A DNA stretch of 42,683 nt from Thalassobacillus devorans MSP14 (GTDB lineage: Bacteria > Bacillota > Bacilli > Bacillales > Halobacillaceae): assembly GCF_000496835.1 (NCBI RefSeq), contig NZ_KI543236.1, forward strand, positions 1 to 42,683, in the 5' to 3' direction. The notes beneath the pieces are model-generated. The model was not told the origin of the DNA. It searched no databases and was given only the letters and a program-made list of their open reading frames with translations. Within the stretch, counting starts at the first letter, position 1. The number at the start of each line of letters is the position of its first letter. The position numbers and the translations under genes were made by a program. This document shows, in pieces, positions 23,517-31,445 of the stretch.

Positions 23517-24722
23517 ATGAACTTTGAGTATACGGAAAAAGTTCAGGAGTTGCAGCATAGATTGAAAGCTTTCATGGAGGAAAATATTTATCCGAATGAA
23601 TCCATATATGAGGAGCAATTGAATAAAGAGGATCGGTTTTCAACTGTTCCGCCTATCATGGAAGAGTTGAAGCAGAAGGCAAAAGAAAAAGGGTTATGGA
23701 ATTTGTTTTTGCCTGAGAGCGAGTATGGTGCCGGACTGTCAAATATGGAATATGCACCATTATGTGAAATTATGGGACGCTCCCATATAGCACCAGAAGT
23801 TTTCAACTGCGCAGCTCCTGACACGGGGAACATGGAGGTATTGGAGCGTTATGGGTCTGAGGAACAAAAAGAGAAATGGCTGAAACCGTTATTGGATGGG
23901 GAGATTCGCTCCTGTTTTTCTATGACAGAGCCGGATGTAGCTTCTTCTGATGCTACTAACATCAGGACCAGTATTGTGAGGGATGGTGATGAGTATGTCA
24001 TCAATGGAACGAAATGGTGGTCTTCAGGGGCGGGAGATCCCCGCTGTAAAATAGCAATCGTGATGGGGAAGAACGACCCGGAAGCCCCTAAACACGAACA
24101 GCAGTCGATGATCCTTGTTCCTCTCGACACTCCTGGAGTGCATATAAAGCGGGTACTGCCTGTTTATGGTTATGACCATGCGCCCCACGGTCATGCAGAA
24201 ATAGAATACGATAATGTCCGTGTTCCTGCATCGAACCTAATCTGGGGAGAAGGAAAAGGGTTTGCGATTGCACAAGGAAGACTGGGGCCAGGAAGAATCC
24301 ATCATTGCATGCGGACGATCGGTGCAGCAGAAAGAGCGCTTGAGGATATGTGTAAGCGTGTCAAAGAACGGGAGGCTTTCGGAAAGAGGCTTTCTGATCA
24401 AGGTGTCATCCAGGAATGGATTGCCGATTCTCGAATTGAAATTGAGCAGGCTCGCCTATTAACATTGAAAGCTGCCTATATGATGGATACGGTAGGAAAC
24501 AAAGAGGCCAAGGCTGAAATTGCGATGATTAAAGTAGTAGCCCCTAATATGGCACTGAAAGTTATTGACCGGGCAGTACAGGCATTTGGAGCAGCCGGTG
24601 TCAGTGATGATTACTCTCTAGCCGCGAAATGGGCAAATATACGGACGCTGCGCCTGGCTGATGGACCTGATGAAGTACACCGGAGAGCCATTGCCAAATA
24701 TGAATTAAGAAAAAATCACTGA
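23517..24722 (+). CDS. ACAD10/11-type acyl-CoA dehydrogenase family protein
   Basis: 401 residues. The start ([20 protein letters not shown]) and the motifs [39 protein letters not shown] and [12 protein letters not shown] are those of the ACAD10/ACAD11 subgroup. The base position carries Asp382 (LADGPDEVH) instead of the Glu of YEGT. In animals ACAD11 is fused to an APH-like kinase; here a matching kinase is encoded separately at 27880. In bacterial levulinate degradation the analogous LvaA kinase and LvaC ACAD convert a 4-hydroxyacyl-CoA to an enoyl-CoA through a phosphorylated intermediate. That function here is inference from family and context. RBS AAAGGAG. Confidence 0.88.
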   Translation: MNFEYTEKVQELQHRLKAFMEENIYPNESIYEEQLNKEDRFSTVPPIMEELKQKAKEKGLWNLFLPESEYGAGLSNMEYAPLCEIMGRSHIAPEVFNCAAPDTGNMEVLERYGSEEQKEKWLKPLLDGEIRSCFSMTEPDVASSDATNIRTSIVRDGDEYVINGTKWWSSGAGDPRCKIAIVMGKNDPEAPKHEQQSMILVPLDTPGVHIKRVLPVYGYDHAPHGHAEIEYDNVRVPASNLIWGEGKGFAIAQGRLGPGRIHHCMRTIGAAERALEDMCKRVKEREAFGKRLSDQGVIQEWIADSRIEIEQARLLTLKAAYMMDTVGNKEAKAEIAMIKVVAPNMALKVIDRAVQAFGAAGVSDDYSLAAKWANIRTLRLADGPDEVHRRAIAKYELRKNH

Positions 24723-24739
24723 ATCTGGGAGGCACATAC

Positions 24740-25513
24740 ATGCATGTTAAAGAGCTGTTTGATTTAACAGGAAAGACCGCCATCGTAACTGGCGGCGGCA
24801 GAGGGTTAGGGAAGCAGATTGCGGAAGGATTCGCAGAGTCTGGAGCAAATGTAGTTGTTTGTTCAAGAAAAGTAGAAGCCTGTGAAGAAGTAAGCGAAAA
24901 CCTGGAAAAAATGGGTGTTGAGTCTTTTGCTTTGAAATGTGATATCACCAATCCGGAAGACATCCAGAATGTAGTTGATCAGACAATGGAACGCTTCGGA
25001 AAAATTGACATCTTGGTAAATAACAGTGGTGCGACATGGGGAGCTCCCGTAGAAGAAATGCCGCTTGAAGCATGGCAGAAAGTAATCAACGTCAATGTCA
25101 CCGGCACATTCATGATGTCACAGGCCGTAGGTAAAGTGATGCTTGAACAGAAGACAGGGAAGATCATCAACATTGCCTCTGTTGCTGGACTGAAAGGTTC
25201 TGACCCAAAATATATGGATACGATTGGGTATAACTCCAGTAAAGGGGCAGTGATAACTTTTACGAAAGACCTCGCTGTCAAATGGGGCCCAAAGGGTATT
25301 CATGTCAATGCGATAGCTCCTGGATTTTTCCCGACGAAAATGTCCAAAGTGCTGATTGAAAAAGGAGAAGATGCTTTCCTTGGTGGCACTCCTCTAAGAA
25401 AATTTGGAACAGAAGATGATCTGAAAGGAGCGGCAGTATTCCTGGCATCTGCTGCATCAAACTATGTAACAGGTGAAACGTTAGTTGTAGATGGTGGCTC
25501 TCATGCTATGTGA
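24740..25513 (+). CDS. SDR family oxidoreductase
   Basis: 257 residues of the classical SDR family: TGGGRGLG at 17-24, NNSG at 94-97, Ser147, Tyr164 and Lys168 (YNSSK). It resembles the gluconate 5-dehydrogenase / RhlG-like group but the substrate is not readable. It sits between the ACAD10/11-type gene and a thiolase, so it probably oxidises or reduces a hydroxy- or oxoacyl-CoA. RBS GGGAGG. The TGA stop lies 14 bases before the thiolase start. Confidence 0.9.
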   Translation: MHVKELFDLTGKTAIVTGGGRGLGKQIAEGFAESGANVVVCSRKVEACEEVSENLEKMGVESFALKCDITNPEDIQNVVDQTMERFGKIDILVNNSGATWGAPVEEMPLEAWQKVINVNVTGTFMMSQAVGKVMLEQKTGKIINIASVAGLKGSDPKYMDTIGYNSSKGAVITFTKDLAVKWGPKGIHVNAIAPGFFPTKMSKVLIEKGEDAFLGGTPLRKFGTEDDLKGAAVFLASAASNYVTGETLVVDGGSHAM

Positions 25514-25527
25514 AGGGAGTGAAGGTG

Positions 25528-26700
25528 ATGGCCAATAGAGAAGCTGTTATCGTTTCAGCTGTCCGAACAGCGATCGGACGGCAAGGAGGAACGTTAGCTA
25601 CGGTGCCAGCTCATGTGTTAGGAGCAGAGGTCATTAAAGCAGCTGTTCAGCGTGCAGGTGTCCAGCCCGAACAGATCGAGGATGTTATTTTTGGCAACGT
25701 ATTAAGTGGAGGAGGAAATATTGCCAGGTTAACAGCATTGGAAACAGGTTTATCTATCAGCCTGCCAGGATTGACAGTAGATCGTCAATGCGGCTCAGGA
25801 TTAAATGCGGTGAATCTGGCAGCACAAGCTATTAGAGCTGGGGATGGAGATGTTTATATTGCTGGCGGGACTGAAAGTATGAGTCGTGCTCCTTATCTGA
25901 TGGATCGCCCGGAAAGGCCTTATAGCCCGGTTCCTCCTAAATTCAGAAAATCTCCGTTATCCCCAAAAGAAATAGGAGATCCTCCGATGGGTATCACTGC
26001 TGAAAAACTGGCGGAAAAATATGAAATCAGTCGGGAGGAACAGGATGAGTTCGCCTTAAGCAGTCAACGCAAGATGGCGAGAGCAATGGAAGAGGGAAGG
26101 TTTAATGAGCAAATAGTTCCTTTCGAAGTTCCGGTCCGGAAAAAGGATTCGATAGATTTTAAGATTGATGAACATCCCCGTCCGCAAACCACAATCGATG
26201 CGCTCTCGAAGTTAAGCCCGGCTTTCCTTGAAAATGGAACCGTAACAGCTGGGAATAGTTCAGGTTTGAATGATGCGGCTTCAGCACTGGTAGTAATGTC
26301 TGGCGAAAAAGCTGACGGACTTAATTTGAAACCTCTGGCAGTAGTGCGTGCCCAAGCCGTAGCAGGCGTTGATCCAAATATCATGGGGATCGGTCCGGTG
26401 CCTGCAACGAAAAAAGTATTACACAAAGCTGGACTTAATCTTAAAGATATGGACGTCATTGAAATCAATGAAGCTTTTGCGGCACAGGTCCTTGCTTGTA
26501 ACCGGGAACTGGAGATGGACTTAGAAAAAGTAAATGTAAATGGCGGGGCGATAGCTCATGGGCATCCACTTGGAGCGACTGGAGCGATATTGGCTACAAA
26601 AGCTATATATGAGTTGCAGCGGTCAAATGGGAAATATGCGCTGATTACAGCCTGTATAGGCGGGGGGCAGGGTATAGCAACTATCCTGGAGCGCGTATGA
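25528..26700 (+). CDS. acetyl-CoA C-acyltransferase (thiolase)
   Basis: 390 residues from ATG 25528, with AGGGAG and AAGG upstream; the in-frame GTG at 25510 lies inside the previous gene and lacks an RBS. Catalytic residues: Cys88 (DRQCGSGLNA), His346 ([14 protein letters not shown]) and Cys376 (ACIGGGQG). It should perform the last cleavage step of this block. It differs from the thiolase at 19229 in substrate-loop sequence (RPYSPVPPKFRKSPLSPKE), so the two probably handle different acyl chains. Confidence 0.92.
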   Translation: MANREAVIVSAVRTAIGRQGGTLATVPAHVLGAEVIKAAVQRAGVQPEQIEDVIFGNVLSGGGNIARLTALETGLSISLPGLTVDRQCGSGLNAVNLAAQAIRAGDGDVYIAGGTESMSRAPYLMDRPERPYSPVPPKFRKSPLSPKEIGDPPMGITAEKLAEKYEISREEQDEFALSSQRKMARAMEEGRFNEQIVPFEVPVRKKDSIDFKIDEHPRPQTTIDALSKLSPAFLENGTVTAGNSSGLNDAASALVVMSGEKADGLNLKPLAVVRAQAVAGVDPNIMGIGPVPATKKVLHKAGLNLKDMDVIEINEAFAAQVLACNRELEMDLEKVNVNGGAIAHGHPLGATGAILATKAIYELQRSNGKYALITACIGGGQGIATILERV

Positions 26701-26744
26701 CAACTGGCTGTTTTCAATAAGGAAAAGTTTCGAGAAAGGTTAGG

Positions 26745-26767
26745 TATGATATAATTTTCCTATCATA
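26745..26767 (+). promoter_or_regulatory. tetR promoter region with inverted repeat
   Basis: TATGATA and TATCATA (26745-26751 and 26761-26767) form a perfect 7-bp inverted repeat with a nine-base spacer. A TATAAT -10 (26750-26755) lies inside it. The repeat is different from the AACCGGTT-type operators, so it may bind another regulator or be a weak hairpin. Confidence 0.45.
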
Positions 26768-26789
26768 TCTAAGCGAGAGGAAATGGAAT

Positions 26790-27359
26790 ATGAAACAAAA
26801 AATTATTGATTACAGCATCCAATTATTTGATGAAAAAGGGTTCACCGAAACATCTGTCCAGGATATCGTCGAGGGCCTCAACGTTACGAAGGGTACTTTC
26901 TATTATTACTATAAAAGTAAGCAGGAATTATTAAGAGATATTCATCTTTATTACATTGAATATTTAGTGAAGCAGCAAGAAGAAATCATCAATGATGCTA
27001 ATAAAGACAGCAGAACGAAAATCAGAGAGATTATTTATATGATTATCCAAAGTATTCAGGAACGAAGAAGAAGTGCCAGAATCTTCTTCCGCGAGATGCG
27101 CAATCTACAGCAGGAATATCTGGCGCAGAATATGCAACAAAGGGATCTTTTTCGTGAAAATGTCCAAAAAGTCATTGAAGAGGGAATCCGTGCAGGCAAC
27201 TTCGAAGAAAATTTGAATGCAGACATGATAACTCGTGGTATTCTCGGAATCACGAACTGGAGTTATTACTGGTTTAATCCTGAAGGAGACGTCTCTGCAG
27301 GTGAGCTTACAGACATATATACCAATATGATCTTCAATGGAATCAATAAAAAAGAGTAA
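26790..27359 (+). CDS. TetR family transcriptional regulator
   Basis: 189 residues. The N-terminal helix-turn-helix is clear: FDEKGFTETSVQDIVEGLNV, then TKGTFYYYYKSKQELL (about 12-47). The rest is an all-helical ligand-binding domain. It resembles FadR/YxaF-type regulators that respond to acyl-CoA. Its gene lies in the middle of the catabolic block, and two matching palindromes (20484-20507 and 27393-27416) flank the transcription units on either side, so it probably represses them until an acyl-CoA intermediate binds. RBS GAGAGGAAATGG. Confidence 0.9.
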   Translation: MKQKIIDYSIQLFDEKGFTETSVQDIVEGLNVTKGTFYYYYKSKQELLRDIHLYYIEYLVKQQEEIINDANKDSRTKIREIIYMIIQSIQERRRSARIFFREMRNLQQEYLAQNMQQRDLFRENVQKVIEEGIRAGNFEENLNADMITRGILGITNWSYYWFNPEGDVSAGELTDIYTNMIFNGINKKE

Positions 27360-27367
27360 CGGATAGC

Positions 27368-27382
27368 AAGGGGCACGCCCTT
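27368..27382 (+). terminator. weak terminator after tetR
   Basis: AAGGG/CCCTT stem (5 bp) with loop GCACG and only a short pyrimidine tail (TTCT). It may only attenuate. Confidence 0.35.
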
Positions 27383-27392
27383 CTATGCCACT

Positions 27393-27416
27393 CACATACT
27401 GACTAGTTGGTAGATA
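27393..27416 (+). promoter_or_regulatory. TetR-type operator, site 2
   Basis: The central 16 bases, TACTGACTAGTTGGTA (27397-27412), share TACT, the central palindrome layout (GACTAGTT versus AACCGGTT) and GGTA with site 1 at 20488-20503. It lies 31 bases before the thioesterase gene at 27447 and 34 bases after the tetR stop, so it should control the downstream half of the block. Confidence 0.65.
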
Positions 27417-27446
27417 GGTTGTTATCCAGGTGCAGGAGGTCTAATA

Positions 27447-27851
27447 ATGAGACATGAAACAGAGGTGTGGGTAAGGTTTTGTGAGACAGATGCAGCAGGG
27501 CACGTCAACAACACCAGTTACTTTATTTATCTTGAGGAAGCGCGTGGGAAGTTTTTTGAAGAAATTCAGCCAAATCGGTCAGAAGTATTTGAAGGGTTCA
27601 TCATCGCTTCCACGAAGTGTGATTTTGTGAGCCAAGCATACTTCAAACAAAGGTTGATTATTTCAACATCCATCTCAAAAATCGGATCAAAGAGTTTCAG
27701 CTTCCATCATGCGATTAAAGCAGCTGAAACTAATGAATTGGTCGCTACTGCGGAAGCCACTATCGTGTGTTTCAATTATGAGAAACAAAAAACGGAGGAA
27801 ATTTCATCGACACTGAGAGAAGTGCTTGAAGGATACCTTGTCATGAATTAG
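27447..27851 (+). CDS. 4HBT-family acyl-CoA thioesterase (YbgC-like)
   Basis: 134 residues with the 4-hydroxybenzoyl-CoA thioesterase motif RFCETDAAGHVNNTSYFIYLEEAR, here split for length: RFCETDAAGHVNN with the catalytic Asp of the D-x-x-G-H-V-N-N motif, then a SYFIYLEEAR helix. It hydrolyses an acyl-CoA; as first gene after operator 2 it may protect against CoA trapping in the pathway. RBS GCAGGAGG. Confidence 0.9.
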   Translation: MRHETEVWVRFCETDAAGHVNNTSYFIYLEEARGKFFEEIQPNRSEVFEGFIIASTKCDFVSQAYFKQRLIISTSISKIGSKSFSFHHAIKAAETNELVATAEATIVCFNYEKQKTEEISSTLREVLEGYLVMN

Positions 27852-27879
27852 CAACTATCTTAGGTAAGGAGTGAATCCA

Positions 27880-28935
27880 ATGAGTTCACAGACGATACCA
27901 GTTCGTAAAGGGGAAGAGTTGGACCTTCCTGCCATTGAAGCCTACTTAAGAAGCCAACTCAAGAATTTGCCGGATCAAGCATTGACCATCAAACAATTCA
28001 GTGCCGGACGATCCAACCTGACCTATCAATTGAACATGGGTGAGGGATGGGAAGCGGTATTAAGACGGCCGCCGTTAGGACCTGTCGCTCCCAAGGCTCA
28101 TGATATGGAAAGGGAGTTTAAAATACTGCAGGAAATACACCCTTATTTTCCACAGGCACCTGAGCCTTATTTATTTGCTGATGAAAGAGTGATTGGCAGT
28201 CCGTTCATTATCATGGAAAGAAAGCACGGAGCCGTATTAGATACAAAGTTTCCGGAAGGTGTAGAAGTGACCGATCAGTTATGTAAGGACATCTCAGAAA
28301 TAATGGTTGATTCACTTGTTTCTCTACATAGCATTGATTTTACCAAAACCAAGTTGAAAGAAATGACAAAGCCTGACGGGTTTATGGAAAGACAGGTCCA
28401 TGGGTGGATCAAACGCTATGAGCGGTCACAGACGGATGATATTTCAGGTGTCTCTTCCCTGAAAAACTGGCTGGTCACTCATATTCCAAAATCTCAGAAA
28501 CCGACAATCATTCATTATGATTACAAATTGAACAATGCCATGTTCCATGATGATTTAAGTGGGATGAATGGGTTGTTCGACTGGGAAATGACAACAGTTG
28601 GCGACCCGTTAGCAGACTTAGGGGTGGCAATGAGCTATTGGATAGAAGCTGACGATTCCGACTTGTTAAAAAGAGGGTTAGGGGAAGAGCCGATCACCAC
28701 ATTACCCGGTTTTATGACAAGGGATGAATTCCTGGATGCCTATGCCAGAAAAAGTGACAGAGATCTTTCAGAAATGAACTTCTACATGACCTTTGCTTAT
28801 TTTAAATTGGCTGTCATTTGCCAGCAAATCTACTACCGTTGGAAAAAAGGACAAACACAGGATGACCGGTTCGCTGAACTAAATCATTTTGTTGACAACC
28901 TGATTCAATATGCAGCTTATAATGCGGAAAGATAA
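27880..28935 (+). CDS. APH-like phosphotransferase, ACAD10/11 N-terminal type (possible 4-hydroxyacyl-CoA kinase)
   Basis: 351 residues from ATG 27880, with AAGGAG eight bases upstream; the in-frame GTG at 27871 is part of that RBS. Kinase motifs of the aminoglycoside-phosphotransferase fold: FSAGRSNLTYQL (glycine-rich loop), VLRRPP, Brenner motif HYDYKLNN with Asp214 and Asn219, and metal-binding Asp234 in FDWEMTTVGDPLADLG. This is the sequence type found fused to ACAD in animal ACAD10/11 and alone as LvaA. The matching ACAD is encoded in the same block (23517). Predicted role: phosphorylating the 4-hydroxyl group of a hydroxyacyl-CoA. An antibiotic-resistance role is unlikely. Confidence 0.85.
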   Translation: MSSQTIPVRKGEELDLPAIEAYLRSQLKNLPDQALTIKQFSAGRSNLTYQLNMGEGWEAVLRRPPLGPVAPKAHDMEREFKILQEIHPYFPQAPEPYLFADERVIGSPFIIMERKHGAVLDTKFPEGVEVTDQLCKDISEIMVDSLVSLHSIDFTKTKLKEMTKPDGFMERQVHGWIKRYERSQTDDISGVSSLKNWLVTHIPKSQKPTIIHYDYKLNNAMFHDDLSGMNGLFDWEMTTVGDPLADLGVAMSYWIEADDSDLLKRGLGEEPITTLPGFMTRDEFLDAYARKSDRDLSEMNFYMTFAYFKLAVICQQIYYRWKKGQTQDDRFAELNHFVDNLIQYAAYNAER

Positions 28936-28964
28936 ATCTGATTCCTGACTTGAGGTGTAAAACA

Positions 28965-29711
28965 ATGAAAATTCACCTTCTGTTAAAGAAGGAAGAAATC
29001 GATCCAGAAAAGATGCAGGAAAAGGTTACAGTGGTATTTGATGTGCTGCTTGCTACATCTACAATAACTGCAGCGTTAGCGTTTGGAGCTAAGGAAGTTG
29101 TTCCAGTATTGAACGGTTCTGATGCTCAAAAGGAAGCTAGCGGGAGAGCTGACGGGAGTTATGTCCTTGTTGGTGAATATGAAGGGGCAACGATTGAAGG
29201 TTTTTTAGCTCCTAACCCTTTGGACTTGAAAGAAAAAGTTTTAGGAAAGAGCGTTATTTTGTCAACCACCAATGGAACTGTCGCACTGAAAAATTCTTTC
29301 CCGGCAAAAATTATCTATGCTGTGTCGTTATTGAACAGCAAGACAGTAGCAGAAGATATAAGGAAACGATTTTCAAATGAAACGATTGTGCTCGTTTGTG
29401 CAGGGTCGTCTGGCGAGTTCAATATAGAGGACTTTTATGGTGCAGGTTATTTTATTGAGTGTTTAATGGCAAACGTGAAAGAAGAAATAGATTTAACAGA
29501 TGCGGCAAATGCTGCTTTCCACTTTTACAAAGGCAACATGCAAAAAGGACCTGAACTCCTCAAGGTATCTCGTATTGGCCGGATGCTGATTAGCCGCGGA
29601 TTTGAAAGAGAAGTAGACTTCGTTGCGAGTAGCAACTTATTTCAAGTGATACCCAAGTTGGCCGATAACGGGAGAATCATTAATCACCAGCATTTAGAAA
29701 TTAAAAAATAA
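28965..29711 (+). CDS. 2-phosphosulfolactate phosphatase family protein (ComB-like)
   Basis: 248 residues from ATG 28965, with GAGGTG eight bases upstream (the earlier in-frame TTG at 28950 is less likely). Family motifs are VVFDVLLATSTITAALAFGA, LVGEYEG, NPLDL, ILSTTNGTVAL and VLVCAGSSGEFNIEDFYGAG. ComB removes phosphate from 2-phosphosulfolactate in coenzyme M or sulfolactate synthesis. No ComA (phosphosulfolactate synthase) is present here, and the gene follows a kinase inside an acyl-CoA operon. It may act on a phosphorylated pathway intermediate, or process a sulfonated acid; both are inference. Confidence 0.82.
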   Translation: MKIHLLLKKEEIDPEKMQEKVTVVFDVLLATSTITAALAFGAKEVVPVLNGSDAQKEASGRADGSYVLVGEYEGATIEGFLAPNPLDLKEKVLGKSVILSTTNGTVALKNSFPAKIIYAVSLLNSKTVAEDIRKRFSNETIVLVCAGSSGEFNIEDFYGAGYFIECLMANVKEEIDLTDAANAAFHFYKGNMQKGPELLKVSRIGRMLISRGFEREVDFVASSNLFQVIPKLADNGRIINHQHLEIKK

Positions 29712-29738
29712 CAGTGATGAAAAGGATGTGGTAGCTAC

Positions 29739-30524
29739 GTGAGTAGATTCAATGGGAAAGTAGCGGTAGTGACAGGAGCAGGCAGTGGCATTGGAGGAGA
29801 AACGGCTGCAAGATTAGCTGGTGAAGGGGCCAGGGTTATTTTGATTGGACGGACTTCCTCTAAGCTTGAAAATACTGCTGAAAGAATCAAGAGCTCTCTG
29901 AAAGAAGCAGATACAACGGTATTTTCCGCCGATGTAACCAAGGAAGATGAAATGGAAGAATTAAAGAAATTCATTCACCAAAAATATGGAACCATTCATG
30001 TATTGGTAAATAACGCTGGAGTTTCTGGGAAGTCTACTATTCTCGATTTGGAAGCCGAAGAGTGGGACCGGATTCAAGCGACGAATTTAAAAAGCGTTTT
30101 TCTCGTATCTAAAATACTTGGCAAAATGATGATAGATAGCAGCCGAGATGCTGACGAGGAAACAGCCAGTGATCGTTCGATTGTCAATGTCGCTTCATTA
30201 TCGGGTCACAAAGCAGGGGCTCAAATTCCTCATTACAGCTCTTCTAAAGCGGCGGTAATCAATTTTACTAAGGCACTGGCAGCCGAGTTTGCACCCTATG
30301 GTATCCGTGTCAATTCTGTATCACCAGGATTTACAGAAACCCCGCTGACAGAAAGAGGTTTGCAAAATAAGCGGTTTGAAGATGCCATCCGGCGAAACAC
30401 AGCATTAGAAAGAGTGGGCAAGCCGGACGAGATCGCTAATGTAATAGCTTTTGCAGCTTCTGAAGAAGCATCTTATATGACTGGCTCTGATTTATTAGTA
30501 GACGGCGGATGGCTGGTAAAGTAG
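29739..30524 (+). CDS. SDR family oxidoreductase
   Basis: 261 residues from GTG 29739 with AAAGGATG upstream. TGAGSGIG at 12-19, NNAG at 91-94, Ser153, Tyr166 and Lys170 (YSSSK). Third SDR of the block. An extended acidic insertion (DSSRDADEETASDRS, about 133-147) precedes the catalytic serine. Likely a 3-hydroxyacyl-CoA or hydroxy-acid dehydrogenase; the substrate is not readable. The crotonase gene starts 29 bases after its stop. Confidence 0.88.
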   Translation: MSRFNGKVAVVTGAGSGIGGETAARLAGEGARVILIGRTSSKLENTAERIKSSLKEADTTVFSADVTKEDEMEELKKFIHQKYGTIHVLVNNAGVSGKSTILDLEAEEWDRIQATNLKSVFLVSKILGKMMIDSSRDADEETASDRSIVNVASLSGHKAGAQIPHYSSSKAAVINFTKALAAEFAPYGIRVNSVSPGFTETPLTERGLQNKRFEDAIRRNTALERVGKPDEIANVIAFAASEEASYMTGSDLLVDGGWLVK

Positions 30525-30553
30525 ATAGAAATGAAAACAAAGGAGGAATCAGT

Positions 30554-31342
30554 TTGCAAAAATCAGATACGAAAGACTTGCTTGTCCAAGTTGAAGGGAC
30601 TGTTATGAATTTGACGTTGAATCGTCCGGAATCATTGAATGCGTTCAGCCCGGCGATGATTGCTGAGTTAAAGGAATCGATTAAACAGGCGAAACAGGAT
30701 GAGAACATTCGGGTAGTAATCTTATCTGGTGCCGGTCGTTCATTTAGTGCCGGCGGTGATGTCAAGACAATGGGTACGAATGAACCGATTGACGCTTATA
30801 AACATATCGGTAAGCTGAACGAACTGATTTTAGCGATAAAAGACCTGGAAAAGCCGGTAATTGCTGCGGTACATGGCTTTGCTGCTGGAGCAGGTTTTAA
30901 TTTGGCCTTAGCCTGTGACATTATATTGGCTGCAGAAGATAGTGATTTCGTCTTAAGCTTTTCGAAAGTAGGCCTGGTTTCAGATGGAGGCGGTTCATAT
31001 TTCCTGCCTAGATTAATTGGAATACATCGAGCGAAAGAGTTAATGTTCCATGCCTCTCCTATCAATGCCACGGAAGCGAAATCTCTTGGTATTGTCAATC
31101 AAATTTATCCGACTGATACCTTTAATATTGATGTCGAGCGCTACGCGGAAAAACTCGCTTCCGGCCCATCAAGAGCCTATGGATTCATTAAAAAATTAAC
31201 TGACCGTTCTCTGTCCTCCAGTTTAGACGAAATCCTCGAAGCAGAAAGAATTACACAAGCCACAGTGATTACCACCGAAGATCATCGTAAAGGAGTAAAA
31301 GCTTTTAAAGAAAAGCGACATCCTGACTTCCAAGGAAAATAA
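30554..31342 (+). CDS. enoyl-CoA hydratase/isomerase family (crotonase, PaaG-like)
   Basis: 262 residues from TTG 30554, with AAAGGAGG seven bases upstream; the in-frame ATG at 30509 lies inside the previous gene and has no such site. Oxyanion-hole motifs GAGRSFSAGGDVK and AAVHGFAAGAGFNLALACDI are clear. The segment that carries Glu144 in rat crotonase lacks that Glu and reads VGLVSDGGGSYFLPRLIG; the Asp there matches the arrangement of PaaG-type isomerases. So isomerase or another crotonase-fold reaction is at least as likely as simple hydration, which the MaoC pair could provide. Confidence 0.87.
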   Translation: MQKSDTKDLLVQVEGTVMNLTLNRPESLNAFSPAMIAELKESIKQAKQDENIRVVILSGAGRSFSAGGDVKTMGTNEPIDAYKHIGKLNELILAIKDLEKPVIAAVHGFAAGAGFNLALACDIILAAEDSDFVLSFSKVGLVSDGGGSYFLPRLIGIHRAKELMFHASPINATEAKSLGIVNQIYPTDTFNIDVERYAEKLASGPSRAYGFIKKLTDRSLSSSLDEILEAERITQATVITTEDHRKGVKAFKEKRHPDFQGK

Positions 31343-31367
31343 GCATCTATCTGCCAGCTTAATTAAC

Positions 31368-31386
31368 TGAATATTTATCATATTCA
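31368..31386 (+). promoter_or_regulatory. inverted repeat before the CoA ligase gene
   Basis: TGAATAT-TTATC-ATATTCA is a perfect 7-bp inverted repeat. Its outer half-sites, TGAAT and ATTCA, are those of the Bacillus subtilis FadR (YsiA) box TGAATGAMTANTCATTCA, though one base longer inside. It could be an operator for a FadR-like regulator encoded elsewhere. Confidence 0.45.
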
Positions 31387-31403
31387 AAAAAACACCATTC
31401 AAA

Positions 31404-31418
31404 ATGACAACGCTTACA
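31404..31418 (+). promoter_or_regulatory. candidate cre (CcpA site) before the CoA ligase gene
   Basis: ATGACAACGCTTACA fits the cre consensus WTGNAANCGNWNNCW with one mismatch (C for A at position 5). It lies 28-42 bases before the GTG start at 31446, between the palindrome at 31368 and the RBS. Confidence 0.5.
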
Positions 31419-31445
31419 AAGGTGCTTCTGAAAGGAGAGAGTAAT

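Noticed and set aside
27880-28935. Aminoglycoside resistance kinase
   Set aside because: It shares the fold, but the motif set and the adjacent ACAD genes fit the ACAD10/11 family kinase.
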